Shown: positions 1 to 6,253 of the stretch, in pieces
Position numbering within the stretch: the first letter of the stretch is position 1
How the letters are laid out: each line of letters begins with the position of its first letter
Assembly: GCA_007126465.1 (NCBI GenBank)
Contig: SLBE01000164.1
Coordinates: 1 to 6,490 of the forward strand
DNA length: 6,490 bases
From: Syntrophomonadaceae bacterium
GTDB lineage: Bacteria; Bacillota; Dethiobacteria; DTU022
Reading direction: 5' to 3'
The notes under the pieces: model-generated
The model's database searches: none
The model's input: only the letters and a program-made list of their open reading frames with translations
What the model was told of the DNA's origin: nothing
Program-made: the position numbers and the translations under genes

Positions 1-440
1 TAAACCGTTTTAATAATTACTACCTGACCGGGTACTGTCTTAGCAGCAAGGGCAACCGTATATTCCACGTAGTCCATATTCGTGATTTATCGGTTATTCA
101 GAATTCCAGCTATAAAATGCCACCTTCATATTCTCTGAAGCGGGCATACAGTCAGGCCTGGGCAACATGGACATCAGAGGGTGGCGCGAAGCTTGAAACG
201 GTCCGTTTAAAGGTTTGCTGTGGAACTGCTGAAAGGTTTCGTGCTATTAACTTTCACGAATCACAGCAGGTAAAAGAGCTGGATGATGGTGGCGTTGAAA
301 TTGCCTATCGCTTAACGGGAGCCAACGAAATGGTTCCCTGGTTAGCCAGCTGGGGGCCCGATGTTACCGTGTTAGAGCCGGAATGGTTGTGTAAAGAAGC
401 TGAAGCTTACCTGGAAAAAGCCCTGGCTAATTATCGGTAA
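1..440 (+). CDS. WYL-domain transcriptional regulator, C-terminal part (5' end cut by window)
   Basis: The frame is open from base 3 (the first full codon) to the TAA at 438-440, giving 145 residues with no start needed inside the window; the Met codon at 117 is internal. The fragment begins inside a WYL domain: a Tyr-Tyr-Leu-Thr-Gly-Tyr segment (residues 6-11) stands where the Trp-Tyr-Leu motif normally lies, followed by the strand pair with RIFHVVHIRDL that matches the family's 'R-x-F-x-x-x-R-I-x-x-L' stretch. The rest resembles the C-terminal extension (WCX), ending in a conserved-looking WLASWGPDVTVLEP segment and a final helix. Full-length members have roughly 300 residues with an N-terminal winged helix-turn-helix, which would lie upstream of the window. 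WYL proteins are usually ligand-responsive DNA-binding regulators. The redox pair starts 59 bases downstream in the same direction, so local control of it is possible but is inference. Confidence 0.85.
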   Translation, partial: NRFNNYYLTGYCLSSKGNRIFHVVHIRDLSVIQNSSYKMPPSYSLKRAYSQAWATWTSEGGAKLETVRLKVCCGTAERFRAINFHESQQVKELDDGGVEIAYRLTGANEMVPWLASWGPDVTVLEPEWLCKEAEAYLEKALANYR

Positions 441-484
441 AAGCATTGATCAGTAAATAAGTGATTTTATCCTTGATAACACTG

Positions 485-492
485 AAAGTGAG
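485..492 (+). promoter_or_regulatory. Weak ribosome binding site supporting the GTG start at 500
   Basis: The stretch AAAGTGAG contains GTGA, which pairs with the UCAC of the 16S rRNA 3' end, and ends 7 bases before GTG 500. The more distal in-frame starts (GTG 461, TTG 473, GTG 488) have no comparable purine-rich site at a proper distance. The match is short, so the start remains uncertain. Confidence 0.4.
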
Positions 493-499
493 TGTTTAT

Positions 500-2200
500 G
501 TGGAGAAGGCAAGCTACGATCTGATCTGTATCGGTGGTGGCGGAGCAGCCATACTGGCAGCGATTAATGCTGCTGCTTCCGGCTTAAAGGTGGCCCTTGT
601 TTCCAAGGAATACCCGGGTTTTGGCAATACCCGCCTGGCTGTGGGAATGGCAGCCTGTCCCGGCTTGCTTGCTGCGGATACTCCGGAAATATTTGCAGAG
701 GATTTAATTAATAGCGGCGACGGAATTAGTGAAAATGAATTTGTCCAAAAATTTTCGAAAGAAGCAGCCACTTATGTAGAAACACTTGAGAACCTGGGGC
801 CGATCTTTCGCCGTGATGAGAATGGTGCAATTTCAGATAAAGTTGTGGGAAGATTAGGCGGTCACAGCCTGCCCCGTTCTATAGCAAATTACGGTGGGGG
901 GGTCTTGCTGGGGGCAAGCCTGAAGAACACATTGTGGCGCTATGGAGTTGATGTGTACAGTCAAACAGCCGCCCTTGAGCTTGTAAAAGTTGACAACAAG
1001 GTATGCGGCCTGCTTGGGCTGAGTTTGTTGGACAGGGGCGTTGTTGCATTAAAAAGCAGAGTGACTGTAATAGCTACCGGGGGATGTGGTGCGCTTTACT
1101 ATCCACACAGCACCAACAGCCGTGGAGCAGTTGGTGACGGCCTGACCCTTGCTTTAAAGGCTGGGGCAATCCTGTGGGATATAGAGCAGATCCAGGCTAT
1201 TCCTTTTGGTTTAACGAGGCCTCGTTCAATGATTGGAGCCCTCTGTGGAGAGCCTTCTACTGCAGGCCCGGCCGGTCAACTACTTGATGGCCGGGGTGGT
1301 GTTTTGCTTGAAGCAGGGATTAACAAAATGACCCGGGCAGAAGTAACCAGGGTTATGATGAAGGCAATTAATGCCGGTCAAACTGATCCCTGTGGAGGTT
1401 TAACCCTGGACTTAAGGCCCAACCTTAAACTTGAAAATAGCGAGCAAATATATAAATCTATTCGCAGCAGCGGTATTTTTGATATCGTAAAAATAGCTTA
1501 TGGCTTAGATGCATACCGGTGGGAAGAGCCCTGGAGCGTTATGCCGACTTTTCACTTCCAACTGGGAGGAATCAAGGTAAACTCCTCCGGTGAAACTGGT
1601 GTCAGGGGTCTTTTGGCGGCCGGGGAAATCGGGGCCGGATTGCACGGAGGAAACAGGCTGGGTTCAGTGGCCTTAAGTGAAGTTTATATGACCGGTACGA
1701 AAGCCGGCCTGTACTCAGTCAGTTATATAAGCAAAAACACAAAAGAGGTTGATCTGGATGATCAGGCTTTTGAAGCAGCCATTGAAAAACCGTCCCGGGA
1801 ATGGAAGGCACTGCTCTCAGGACAGGGAACTCACGATCCCATCCGCCTGCGCAGTGAACTTGAAAAGCTGATGTGGCAGAAGGCCGGCCCGGTCAGGGAA
1901 GAAGCTTCTTTGCTGGAAGCGCTTACTGTGATTGATCGGCTTGCTGTTTGCAGCAAAGACCTGGCAATAAATACTGAAAAGGTCTTCAACCGGCAGCTGC
2001 TTGATGCTGTCGAGTTAAACCTGATGCTGCCGGCAGCCAGGGCTATTGTTTTAAGTGCTCTTGAGCGCCGGGAAAGCCGGGGTGCTCATCTGCGTAGAGA
2101 TTATCCAGGCCGTAGTGATCGTGATTTTAAGTGCCATACATATATTGAGATAAAAGAAGATGGTTCATTCAAAACCGGTTTGGAACCGCTAATATCCTGA
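500..2200 (+). CDS. Fumarate reductase/succinate dehydrogenase-like flavoprotein (FAD-binding subunit, divergent active site)
   Basis: Flavoprotein of the FrdA/SdhA/L-aspartate oxidase superfamily, 566 residues from GTG 500 (579 from GTG 461). The start at 500 puts the Rossmann strand YDLICIGGGGAA (residues 6-17) at the usual distance from the N terminus. Seen along the protein: the dinucleotide-binding glycines (12-15); a second FAD segment GNTRLAVGMAAC (42-53) with Asn where FrdA/SdhA carry the His for covalent FAD; an ATGGCGALY segment; a capping domain with the proton-shuttle Arg in MTRAEVTR (R279); HFQLGG (H352); GGNRLGS (R386); and the C-terminal ESRGAHLRRDYPGR signature. The substrate His of the usual Q-x-H-P-T is Ile234, and the Thr-Glu of T-E-G-x-R-G-E-G is replaced. 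It probably passes electrons between FAD and the iron-sulfur protein encoded 15 bases downstream. The family is clear. The substrate is unknown: fumarate/succinate is doubtful, and an altered unsaturated acid is possible. Confidence 0.9.
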   Translation: MEKASYDLICIGGGGAAILAAINAAASGLKVALVSKEYPGFGNTRLAVGMAACPGLLAADTPEIFAEDLINSGDGISENEFVQKFSKEAATYVETLENLGPIFRRDENGAISDKVVGRLGGHSLPRSIANYGGGVLLGASLKNTLWRYGVDVYSQTAALELVKVDNKVCGLLGLSLLDRGVVALKSRVTVIATGGCGALYYPHSTNSRGAVGDGLTLALKAGAILWDIEQIQAIPFGLTRPRSMIGALCGEPSTAGPAGQLLDGRGGVLLEAGINKMTRAEVTRVMMKAINAGQTDPCGGLTLDLRPNLKLENSEQIYKSIRSSGIFDIVKIAYGLDAYRWEEPWSVMPTFHFQLGGIKVNSSGETGVRGLLAAGEIGAGLHGGNRLGSVALSEVYMTGTKAGLYSVSYISKNTKEVDLDDQAFEAAIEKPSREWKALLSGQGTHDPIRLRSELEKLMWQKAGPVREEASLLEALTVIDRLAVCSKDLAINTEKVFNRQLLDAVELNLMLPAARAIVLSALERRESRGAHLRRDYPGRSDRDFKCHTYIEIKEDGSFKTGLEPLIS

Positions 2201-2205
2201 AATAC

Positions 2206-2210
2206 GGTGA
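2206..2210 (+). promoter_or_regulatory. Ribosome binding site favouring ATG 2216 over GTG 2207
   Basis: GGTGA matches the UCACC of the 16S rRNA tail and ends 5 bases before ATG 2216. It overlaps the alternative GTG 2207, which itself has no purine-rich sequence upstream. This supports the ATG as the true start of the iron-sulfur gene. Confidence 0.5.
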
Positions 2211-2215
2211 ATGGG

Positions 2216-2926
2216 ATGATATTAAAAAACTTGAAAGTCCGGTTAGCTATTAACCGCTTTAAAAGCAGGCAGGAAATAGAGAGTGCAAAAAGCACATTTA
2301 TTGTGACAGTCGAAGACGGGGCTACAATTTTACAAGCCCTGCAGTATATTTATGAGTGCCTTGATCCTACCCTGGCCTTTGAATACAGCTGTCGTTATGG
2401 TCGATGTGGTCTCTGCGGAGTCATAGTTAATGAACGACCTGTCCTGGCCTGCACTGCCTTTATCAGAACAGCAGAAATAAATATAAAGCCCCTGGCAAAC
2501 TTACCGCGGGTGCGTGACCTGGTTATAGATCGAACCTTGCTGGATGCTTTTTTAAAGGAACATGGGATATATTTCGCAGCAAATGCAGGTGAAGCAGCTG
2601 CCGCTTCCGGATCGGTTAATACCAGCCCGGATTTCAAACCTGTCATGGTCCCCGGTGGGCTGGTTAAGCTGTCGGGCTGCCTCGAATGCCTTTGCTGTCA
2701 TTCTGCATGTTCCAGCTTAGATCCCGGGGGAGATAAATTAGAGAATTTTGCCGGTCCTTATATATTCCTTAAACTGGCTCAGCTGCACCTGGATCCCCGT
2801 GATCATGTGGATAGAAAAGATCAGGCACGCAGATTCGGGATAGAAAAATGCTTAAGTTGTAAGGGCTGTTATTGTCCACAGGGCATCCCTGTTTACCGTG
2901 AAGCGATCCAACCATTGCTCTCTTGA
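2216..2926 (+). CDS. SdhB/FrdB-like iron-sulfur subunit with atypical C-terminal cysteine motif
   Basis: Electron-transfer partner of the flavoprotein just upstream, 236 residues from ATG 2216, close to the usual SdhB length (about 230-260). The N-terminal ferredoxin domain has DPTLAFEYSC followed by the [2Fe-2S] ligands C59, C64, C67 and C79 (C-x4-C-x2-C-x11-C, ending LACT). The C-terminal domain has C155-x2-C158-x2-C161-x3-C165, matching the first cysteine group of SdhB, although Ser rather than Pro follows the last Cys. The second group is C212-x2-C215-x2-C218-x-C220-Pro, whereas SdhB/FrdB have C-x5-C-x3-C-Pro: there is one extra Cys and two residues fewer. A low-complexity Ala/Ser-rich linker (about 121-137) joins the domains. 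There are no membrane segments. The 15-base spacing after the flavoprotein stop implies co-transcription and probably a stoichiometric complex. No SdhC/SdhD-type anchor follows. Cluster types are predicted from cysteine spacing only. Confidence 0.88.
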   Translation: MILKNLKVRLAINRFKSRQEIESAKSTFIVTVEDGATILQALQYIYECLDPTLAFEYSCRYGRCGLCGVIVNERPVLACTAFIRTAEINIKPLANLPRVRDLVIDRTLLDAFLKEHGIYFAANAGEAAAASGSVNTSPDFKPVMVPGGLVKLSGCLECLCCHSACSSLDPGGDKLENFAGPYIFLKLAQLHLDPRDHVDRKDQARRFGIEKCLSCKGCYCPQGIPVYREAIQPLLS

Positions 2927-2950
2927 CAGATCTGAAGATTGCTTTTTTTT
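2900..2950 (+). terminator. Possible intrinsic terminator after the iron-sulfur gene
   Basis: GAAGCGATC (2900-2908) can pair with GATTGCTTT (2937-2945), with two G-U pairs, and a run of eight T lies at 2943-2950. The left arm lies inside the end of the coding sequence and the loop is long (28 bases), so the hairpin is not ideal. The T run and the position just after the stop codon favour termination before typA. Confidence 0.35.
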
Positions 2951-2973
2951 GTAAAAAGTGTTTAAATAAATAG

Positions 2974-2996
2974 CCGTGCTAATTAATGCTGCACGG
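2974..2996 (+). other. Small hairpin in the leader region of typA
   Basis: CCGTGC (2974-2979) and GCACGG (2991-2996) form a perfect 6-base-pair stem around an 11-base A+T-rich loop, 28 bases before the TTG start of typA. No T run follows on the + strand, so it does not look like a terminator. It could be a leader structure or chance. Confidence 0.3.
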
Positions 2997-3012
2997 AAAT
3001 TATGAATAAGAC

Positions 3013-3019
3013 AGGTGAG
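3013..3019 (+). promoter_or_regulatory. Strong ribosome binding site fixing the TTG start of typA
   Basis: AGGTGAG holds six consecutive bases (AGGTGA) complementary to the 16S rRNA 3' tail and ends 5 bases before TTG 3025. No ATG or GTG in the same frame competes nearby, so the uncommon TTG start is well supported. Confidence 0.7.
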
Positions 3020-3024
3020 CTTGC

Positions 3025-4848
3025 TTGAGTGTACAAACAGAAAATAGCATCCGTAATATAGCTATTATTGCCCATGTTGATCATGGTAAAACAACCCTGG
3101 TAGACGGTTTATTGCGCCAGGGAGGAATATTCCGTGACAATGAGCAGGTTGTGGAAAGAATAATGGACTCGAATGACCTGGAGAAAGAAAGAGGTATCAC
3201 TATATTATCAAAAAACATAGCCGTTCATTACGGTAATACAAAGGTTAATATTGTTGATACGCCCGGCCACGCTGACTTTGGTGGGGAAGTTGAAAGGGTA
3301 TTAAAAATGGTTGATGGGGCATTATTGCTGGTTGATGCATTTGAAGGACCGATGGCACAGACAAAATTTGTGCTGCGTAAAGCCCTGGATGTTGGGCTGC
3401 GCATAATTGTAGTTATTAATAAGATTGATCGCTCCGATGCCAGGCCTGAAGAAGTTGTAAATGAAGTCTTCGATCTATTTGTTGAACTTGAAGCAGAAGA
3501 TTGGCAGCTCGATTTTCCCGTTATTTATGCAGATTCACGCCGGGGTGCAGCTACTTTAAACCCTGAAGATGAAGGAAAAAGTCTGCAGCCTCTTTTTGAT
3601 ATGATCCTGGAGGAAATTCCACCTCCCCGGGCCGATGCCGGACAGGTACTGCAGCTGCAAATAAATACACTTGATTATGATGACTATGTCGGACGTATCG
3701 GTATCGGAAGGATCCGGAACGGTTGGCTGGATAGTGGGCAAATCGTTGCTTTGTGTAAACAAAACGGCCAGGTCGAAACAGTTAAGATAGGAAAGCTGTG
3801 GACCTTCGAGGGTTTGAAGCGCAGTGAAACTGCTTCAGCTGGAGCCGGAGATATTGTTGCCGTGGCAGGTCTTGGCCAGGTTAATATCGGTGAAACAATT
3901 AGTGATCCGGCCAAACCGGCACCGCTTCCTTTGCTTAATATAGACGAACCAACCCTGACTATGAACTTTATGGTTAATGATAGCCCATTTGCCGGTCGGG
4001 AGGGCAAATATATTACTTCTCGCCAGCTGCGCAGCAGGCTTTGGAAAGAAGCTGAAACCAACGTTAGCCTTAAAGTTTCGGAGACAGATTCCCCGGAAGT
4101 ATTTGAAGTCGCCGGCCGGGGTGAACTGCACCTGGGCATATTAATTGAGACTATGAGGCGAGAGGGTTATGAGCTGCAAATATCAAAACCTAAACCTATC
4201 TTAAAAATTATCGACGGGGTTACATGCGAGCCTTATGAAAAGTTGTACCTGAATGTTCCGGAAGTTTATTCCGGGAAGGTCATAGAGAATCTTGGTGAAA
4301 GGCTTGGAGAGATGCAGAGCCTTGAGCCGGTCGGTGAAAAGAGTATAAAGATGGAATTTATTATCCCTGCCCGCTGTTTGATTGGTTTTCGCTCTGAATT
4401 GTTAACCGATACCAGGGGAGAAGGTATTATGCATCATCTTTTCAGTCACTATGGAAGCTATAAAGGTGATATTCCCGGCCGGCGCCGGGGGGTGCTGATT
4501 GCCTATGAAACTGGGGATGCAACTCCTTACGGTCTTGTTAGCATGGAAGATCGCGGCACACTATTTATTAAGCCTGGCCAGAATGTCTATGCCGGCATGA
4601 TCGTTGGCGAGCATGCCCGTGAAAGCGATTTGGAGATCAATGTTTGCAAGAAAAAACATTTAACCAATATCAGGGCCAGTGCGGCTGATGACGCAATTAA
4701 ACCGGTTCCGCCAAAGATTTTTGCACTTGAACAGGCGATGGAATTTATTGCCGATGACGAGCTGGTTGAAGTTACACCTACGGCTATTCGTATGCGGAAA
4801 AAAATTCTGGATCGCAGTATCAGAGAACGTGCTTCAAAAAAGAGGTAA
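3025..4848 (+). CDS. typA: Ribosome-associated translational GTPase TypA/BipA
   Basis: Translational GTPase of the EF-G/LepA superfamily, 607 residues, the normal length for TypA (about 600-615). It binds the 70S ribosome and supports 50S assembly and growth under stress, especially cold. G-domain motifs are intact: AHVDHGKT (16-23, with the catalytic His as H82 in DTPGH), RGITI (56-60), DTPGH (78-82) and NKID (132-135). The EF-Tu-like domain II follows (about 205-300), then two EF-G-like domains; AGRGELHLGIL belongs to the first and the IPARCLIGFRSE segment to the second. Last is the TypA-specific C-terminal domain, with KKKHLTNIRAS and DDELVEVTPTAIRMRKK near the end, which separates it from EF-G and LepA. 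Cys451 replaces the Gly of the usual R-G-L-I-G-Y/F-R motif. It begins with TTG behind a strong ribosome binding site. The 98-base gap and possible terminator upstream suggest its own transcription unit; the next gene starts 61 bases downstream. Confidence 0.97.
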   Translation: MSVQTENSIRNIAIIAHVDHGKTTLVDGLLRQGGIFRDNEQVVERIMDSNDLEKERGITILSKNIAVHYGNTKVNIVDTPGHADFGGEVERVLKMVDGALLLVDAFEGPMAQTKFVLRKALDVGLRIIVVINKIDRSDARPEEVVNEVFDLFVELEAEDWQLDFPVIYADSRRGAATLNPEDEGKSLQPLFDMILEEIPPPRADAGQVLQLQINTLDYDDYVGRIGIGRIRNGWLDSGQIVALCKQNGQVETVKIGKLWTFEGLKRSETASAGAGDIVAVAGLGQVNIGETISDPAKPAPLPLLNIDEPTLTMNFMVNDSPFAGREGKYITSRQLRSRLWKEAETNVSLKVSETDSPEVFEVAGRGELHLGILIETMRREGYELQISKPKPILKIIDGVTCEPYEKLYLNVPEVYSGKVIENLGERLGEMQSLEPVGEKSIKMEFIIPARCLIGFRSELLTDTRGEGIMHHLFSHYGSYKGDIPGRRRGVLIAYETGDATPYGLVSMEDRGTLFIKPGQNVYAGMIVGEHARESDLEINVCKKKHLTNIRASAADDAIKPVPPKIFALEQAMEFIADDELVEVTPTAIRMRKKILDRSIRERASKKR

Positions 4849-4879
4849 TGTTTATTATATTTTTTTATCAAATGATATA

Positions 4880-4888
4880 TGCTAATAT
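4880..4888 (+). promoter_or_regulatory. Possible extended -10 promoter element before the GGDEF gene
   Basis: TGCTAATAT fits an extended -10 box (TGn followed by TAATAT, one base off TATAAT). No convincing -35 box lies 16-18 bases upstream, where the sequence is mostly T. The region is very A+T-rich, so a chance match is likely enough. If real, the GGDEF gene has a short leader of about 15 bases and can be transcribed independently of typA. Confidence 0.25.
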
Positions 4889-4909
4889 ATATGAAACGAG
4901 GGATGAAGA

Positions 4910-6235
4910 GTGCAAAAATTCTATAAAGACAATGATCTCGAGCAGTTGAAGCTTGCAAATTTTTACCTTGACCTCTTTAATAAATCACTTCATCCAGTAG
5001 CGTTTCTGGATAAAGAAGAACGAGTTCTCGATGTTAATGAAGAGTTTGAAAAGATTTTTGGCTACAGCAGGAAAGAAATGCTTGGCATATCGATTAATGA
5101 TTTTATTGTTCCCGATGAGCTTAAGGAAGAAGCCGAACAGTTTATGGGAACCGTCATGCAAAACAAATCTCACTTTTCCAACACCAGGCGTCGAAGCAAA
5201 AGCGGTGAATTAATTGAAGTTGAGGCCGTCGGAAATCCGATTGTACTTGAAGGTGAGTTTATCGGCTTATATGCCATGTATCGCGATAGACGGGTGGAAG
5301 AAAAGGCTTTAAAAGATTTAAGGCGGGAACGTGCTTATTTTCACCAACTCTTTGAAAACTCGCCTGATTCAATTGCGCTGCTTGATGACCGTGACAGGAT
5401 TATAGATTTTAACAAATCCTTTGAAAGTATGTTCGGCTATAAACTGGAAGAGGTGAAAGGTAGCTGTATAGATGTAATCATTGCCAGTGGCCGTTATAAA
5501 AAAGAAACACAGGAGTTTGCCCGGGCCCTGATCAATGAAGGAAAAACTATCAAGGCAGAAACCGTCAGAACCACTAAAAACGGCAAGGAGGTAGATGTAG
5601 AACTACTGGCGTACCCGATTTACCTTGACGAAGATCGACTGGGAGCATATGCCTTTTACCGGGATATCTCTGATCGGAAAAACAAGGAGCGGGAAATCCG
5701 GGAACTTATCTACAGAGATTCTTTAACCGGAATTTACAACAGGAAGTATGCTTATGAAAATCTGGAGAAAAAACTCGATAAAGCTAAGGATGAAAAGGGT
5801 ATAGTTTCATTTCTTTACTTCGATTTGGAAGATTTTAAAAAGGTAAATGATGCCAGGGGCCATTCTTTTGGCGATCTCCTGCTGATCAAGATTGCCGAAA
5901 GAATTAGCACTTATTTTGCGGGACAAGTGGAGTTGTGCCGGGTTGGTGGGGATGAATTTATGGCTATTGTTAATGATCCCTACGCATCACCTATGCATTT
6001 TTATATAGATCAGCTTGAAAAACTCTTTGAAAAAGATTTTGTCGTAAATGGAGAAAAAATCAAATCAGGTTTAAGTACAGGCTATGCTACTTATCCAAAA
6101 GACGGGACTGATCTTGATCATTTAATATATACAGCCGATTCCAGGATGTACCGGGAGAAAAGAATTAATAGGATCAGGAAAAATCCTTCACGGAAGGATA
6201 CAACAGTGGAAGAATTGATGGAGAGCTGCGATTAA
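4910..6235 (+). CDS. PAS-PAS-GGDEF protein, probable diguanylate cyclase
   Basis: Cytoplasmic signalling protein of 441 residues, predicted to make cyclic di-GMP from two GTP. The GTG start at 4910 follows GAGGG (4898-4902) at a 7-base distance. Two PAS domains lie at about 18-132 and 142-258, each with the V/I-x-D/F-N-x-x-F-x-x-x-F-G-Y signature and the Y-R-D ending. They align with each other and look like an internal duplication. A short charged helix (ISDRKNKEREIRELIYRDS) leads into the GGDEF domain: DSLTGIYNR from D270, the metal-binding D305 in DLEDFKKVND, and an intact GGDEF at 346-350. The inhibitory RxxD site expected five residues before GGDEF is absent (AGQV in that place), so product feedback through that site is not expected. 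There is no EAL or HD-GYP domain, no signal peptide and no membrane segment. The PAS ligands cannot be told from sequence. The next gene starts 18 bases after the stop, suggesting a shared transcript. Confidence 0.93.
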   Translation: MQKFYKDNDLEQLKLANFYLDLFNKSLHPVAFLDKEERVLDVNEEFEKIFGYSRKEMLGISINDFIVPDELKEEAEQFMGTVMQNKSHFSNTRRRSKSGELIEVEAVGNPIVLEGEFIGLYAMYRDRRVEEKALKDLRRERAYFHQLFENSPDSIALLDDRDRIIDFNKSFESMFGYKLEEVKGSCIDVIIASGRYKKETQEFARALINEGKTIKAETVRTTKNGKEVDVELLAYPIYLDEDRLGAYAFYRDISDRKNKEREIRELIYRDSLTGIYNRKYAYENLEKKLDKAKDEKGIVSFLYFDLEDFKKVNDARGHSFGDLLLIKIAERISTYFAGQVELCRVGGDEFMAIVNDPYASPMHFYIDQLEKLFEKDFVVNGEKIKSGLSTGYATYPKDGTDLDHLIYTADSRMYREKRINRIRKNPSRKDTTVEELMESCD

Positions 6236-6253
6236 ATTAAAGAAAGGGCAGCA

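Noticed and set aside
446..473. Promoter-like TTGATC (446-451) with TATCCT (468-473) at 16 bases, before the flavoprotein gene
   Set aside because: Each box matches consensus at only four of six positions in an A+T-rich gap; such matches are expected by chance.
461..499. GTG 461 as the flavoprotein start, giving 13 extra residues
   Set aside because: It has no ribosome binding site, and the extra residues precede the normal flavoprotein N terminus without resembling it. GTG 500 fits better, although 461 cannot be excluded.
2923..2953. TTGACA as the -35 of a typA promoter
   Set aside because: The sequence 16-18 bases downstream is a T run with no acceptable -10 box; noted only within the gap finding.
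3684..4139. Long minus-strand open frames inside typA and near its end (also 4587-4958)
   Set aside because: They are antisense to a clearly conserved gene, show no recognisable domain and have no ribosome binding site; shadow frames.
4875..4890. ATATAT-GCTA-ATATAT inverted repeat between typA and the GGDEF gene
   Set aside because: The stem is A-T only, there is no T run after it, and the region is low-complexity A+T; not a credible terminator or operator.
4891..4926. Eleven-codon ATG reading frame overlapping the GGDEF start
   Set aside because: It has no ribosome binding site of its own, and the GAGGG site serves GTG 4910.
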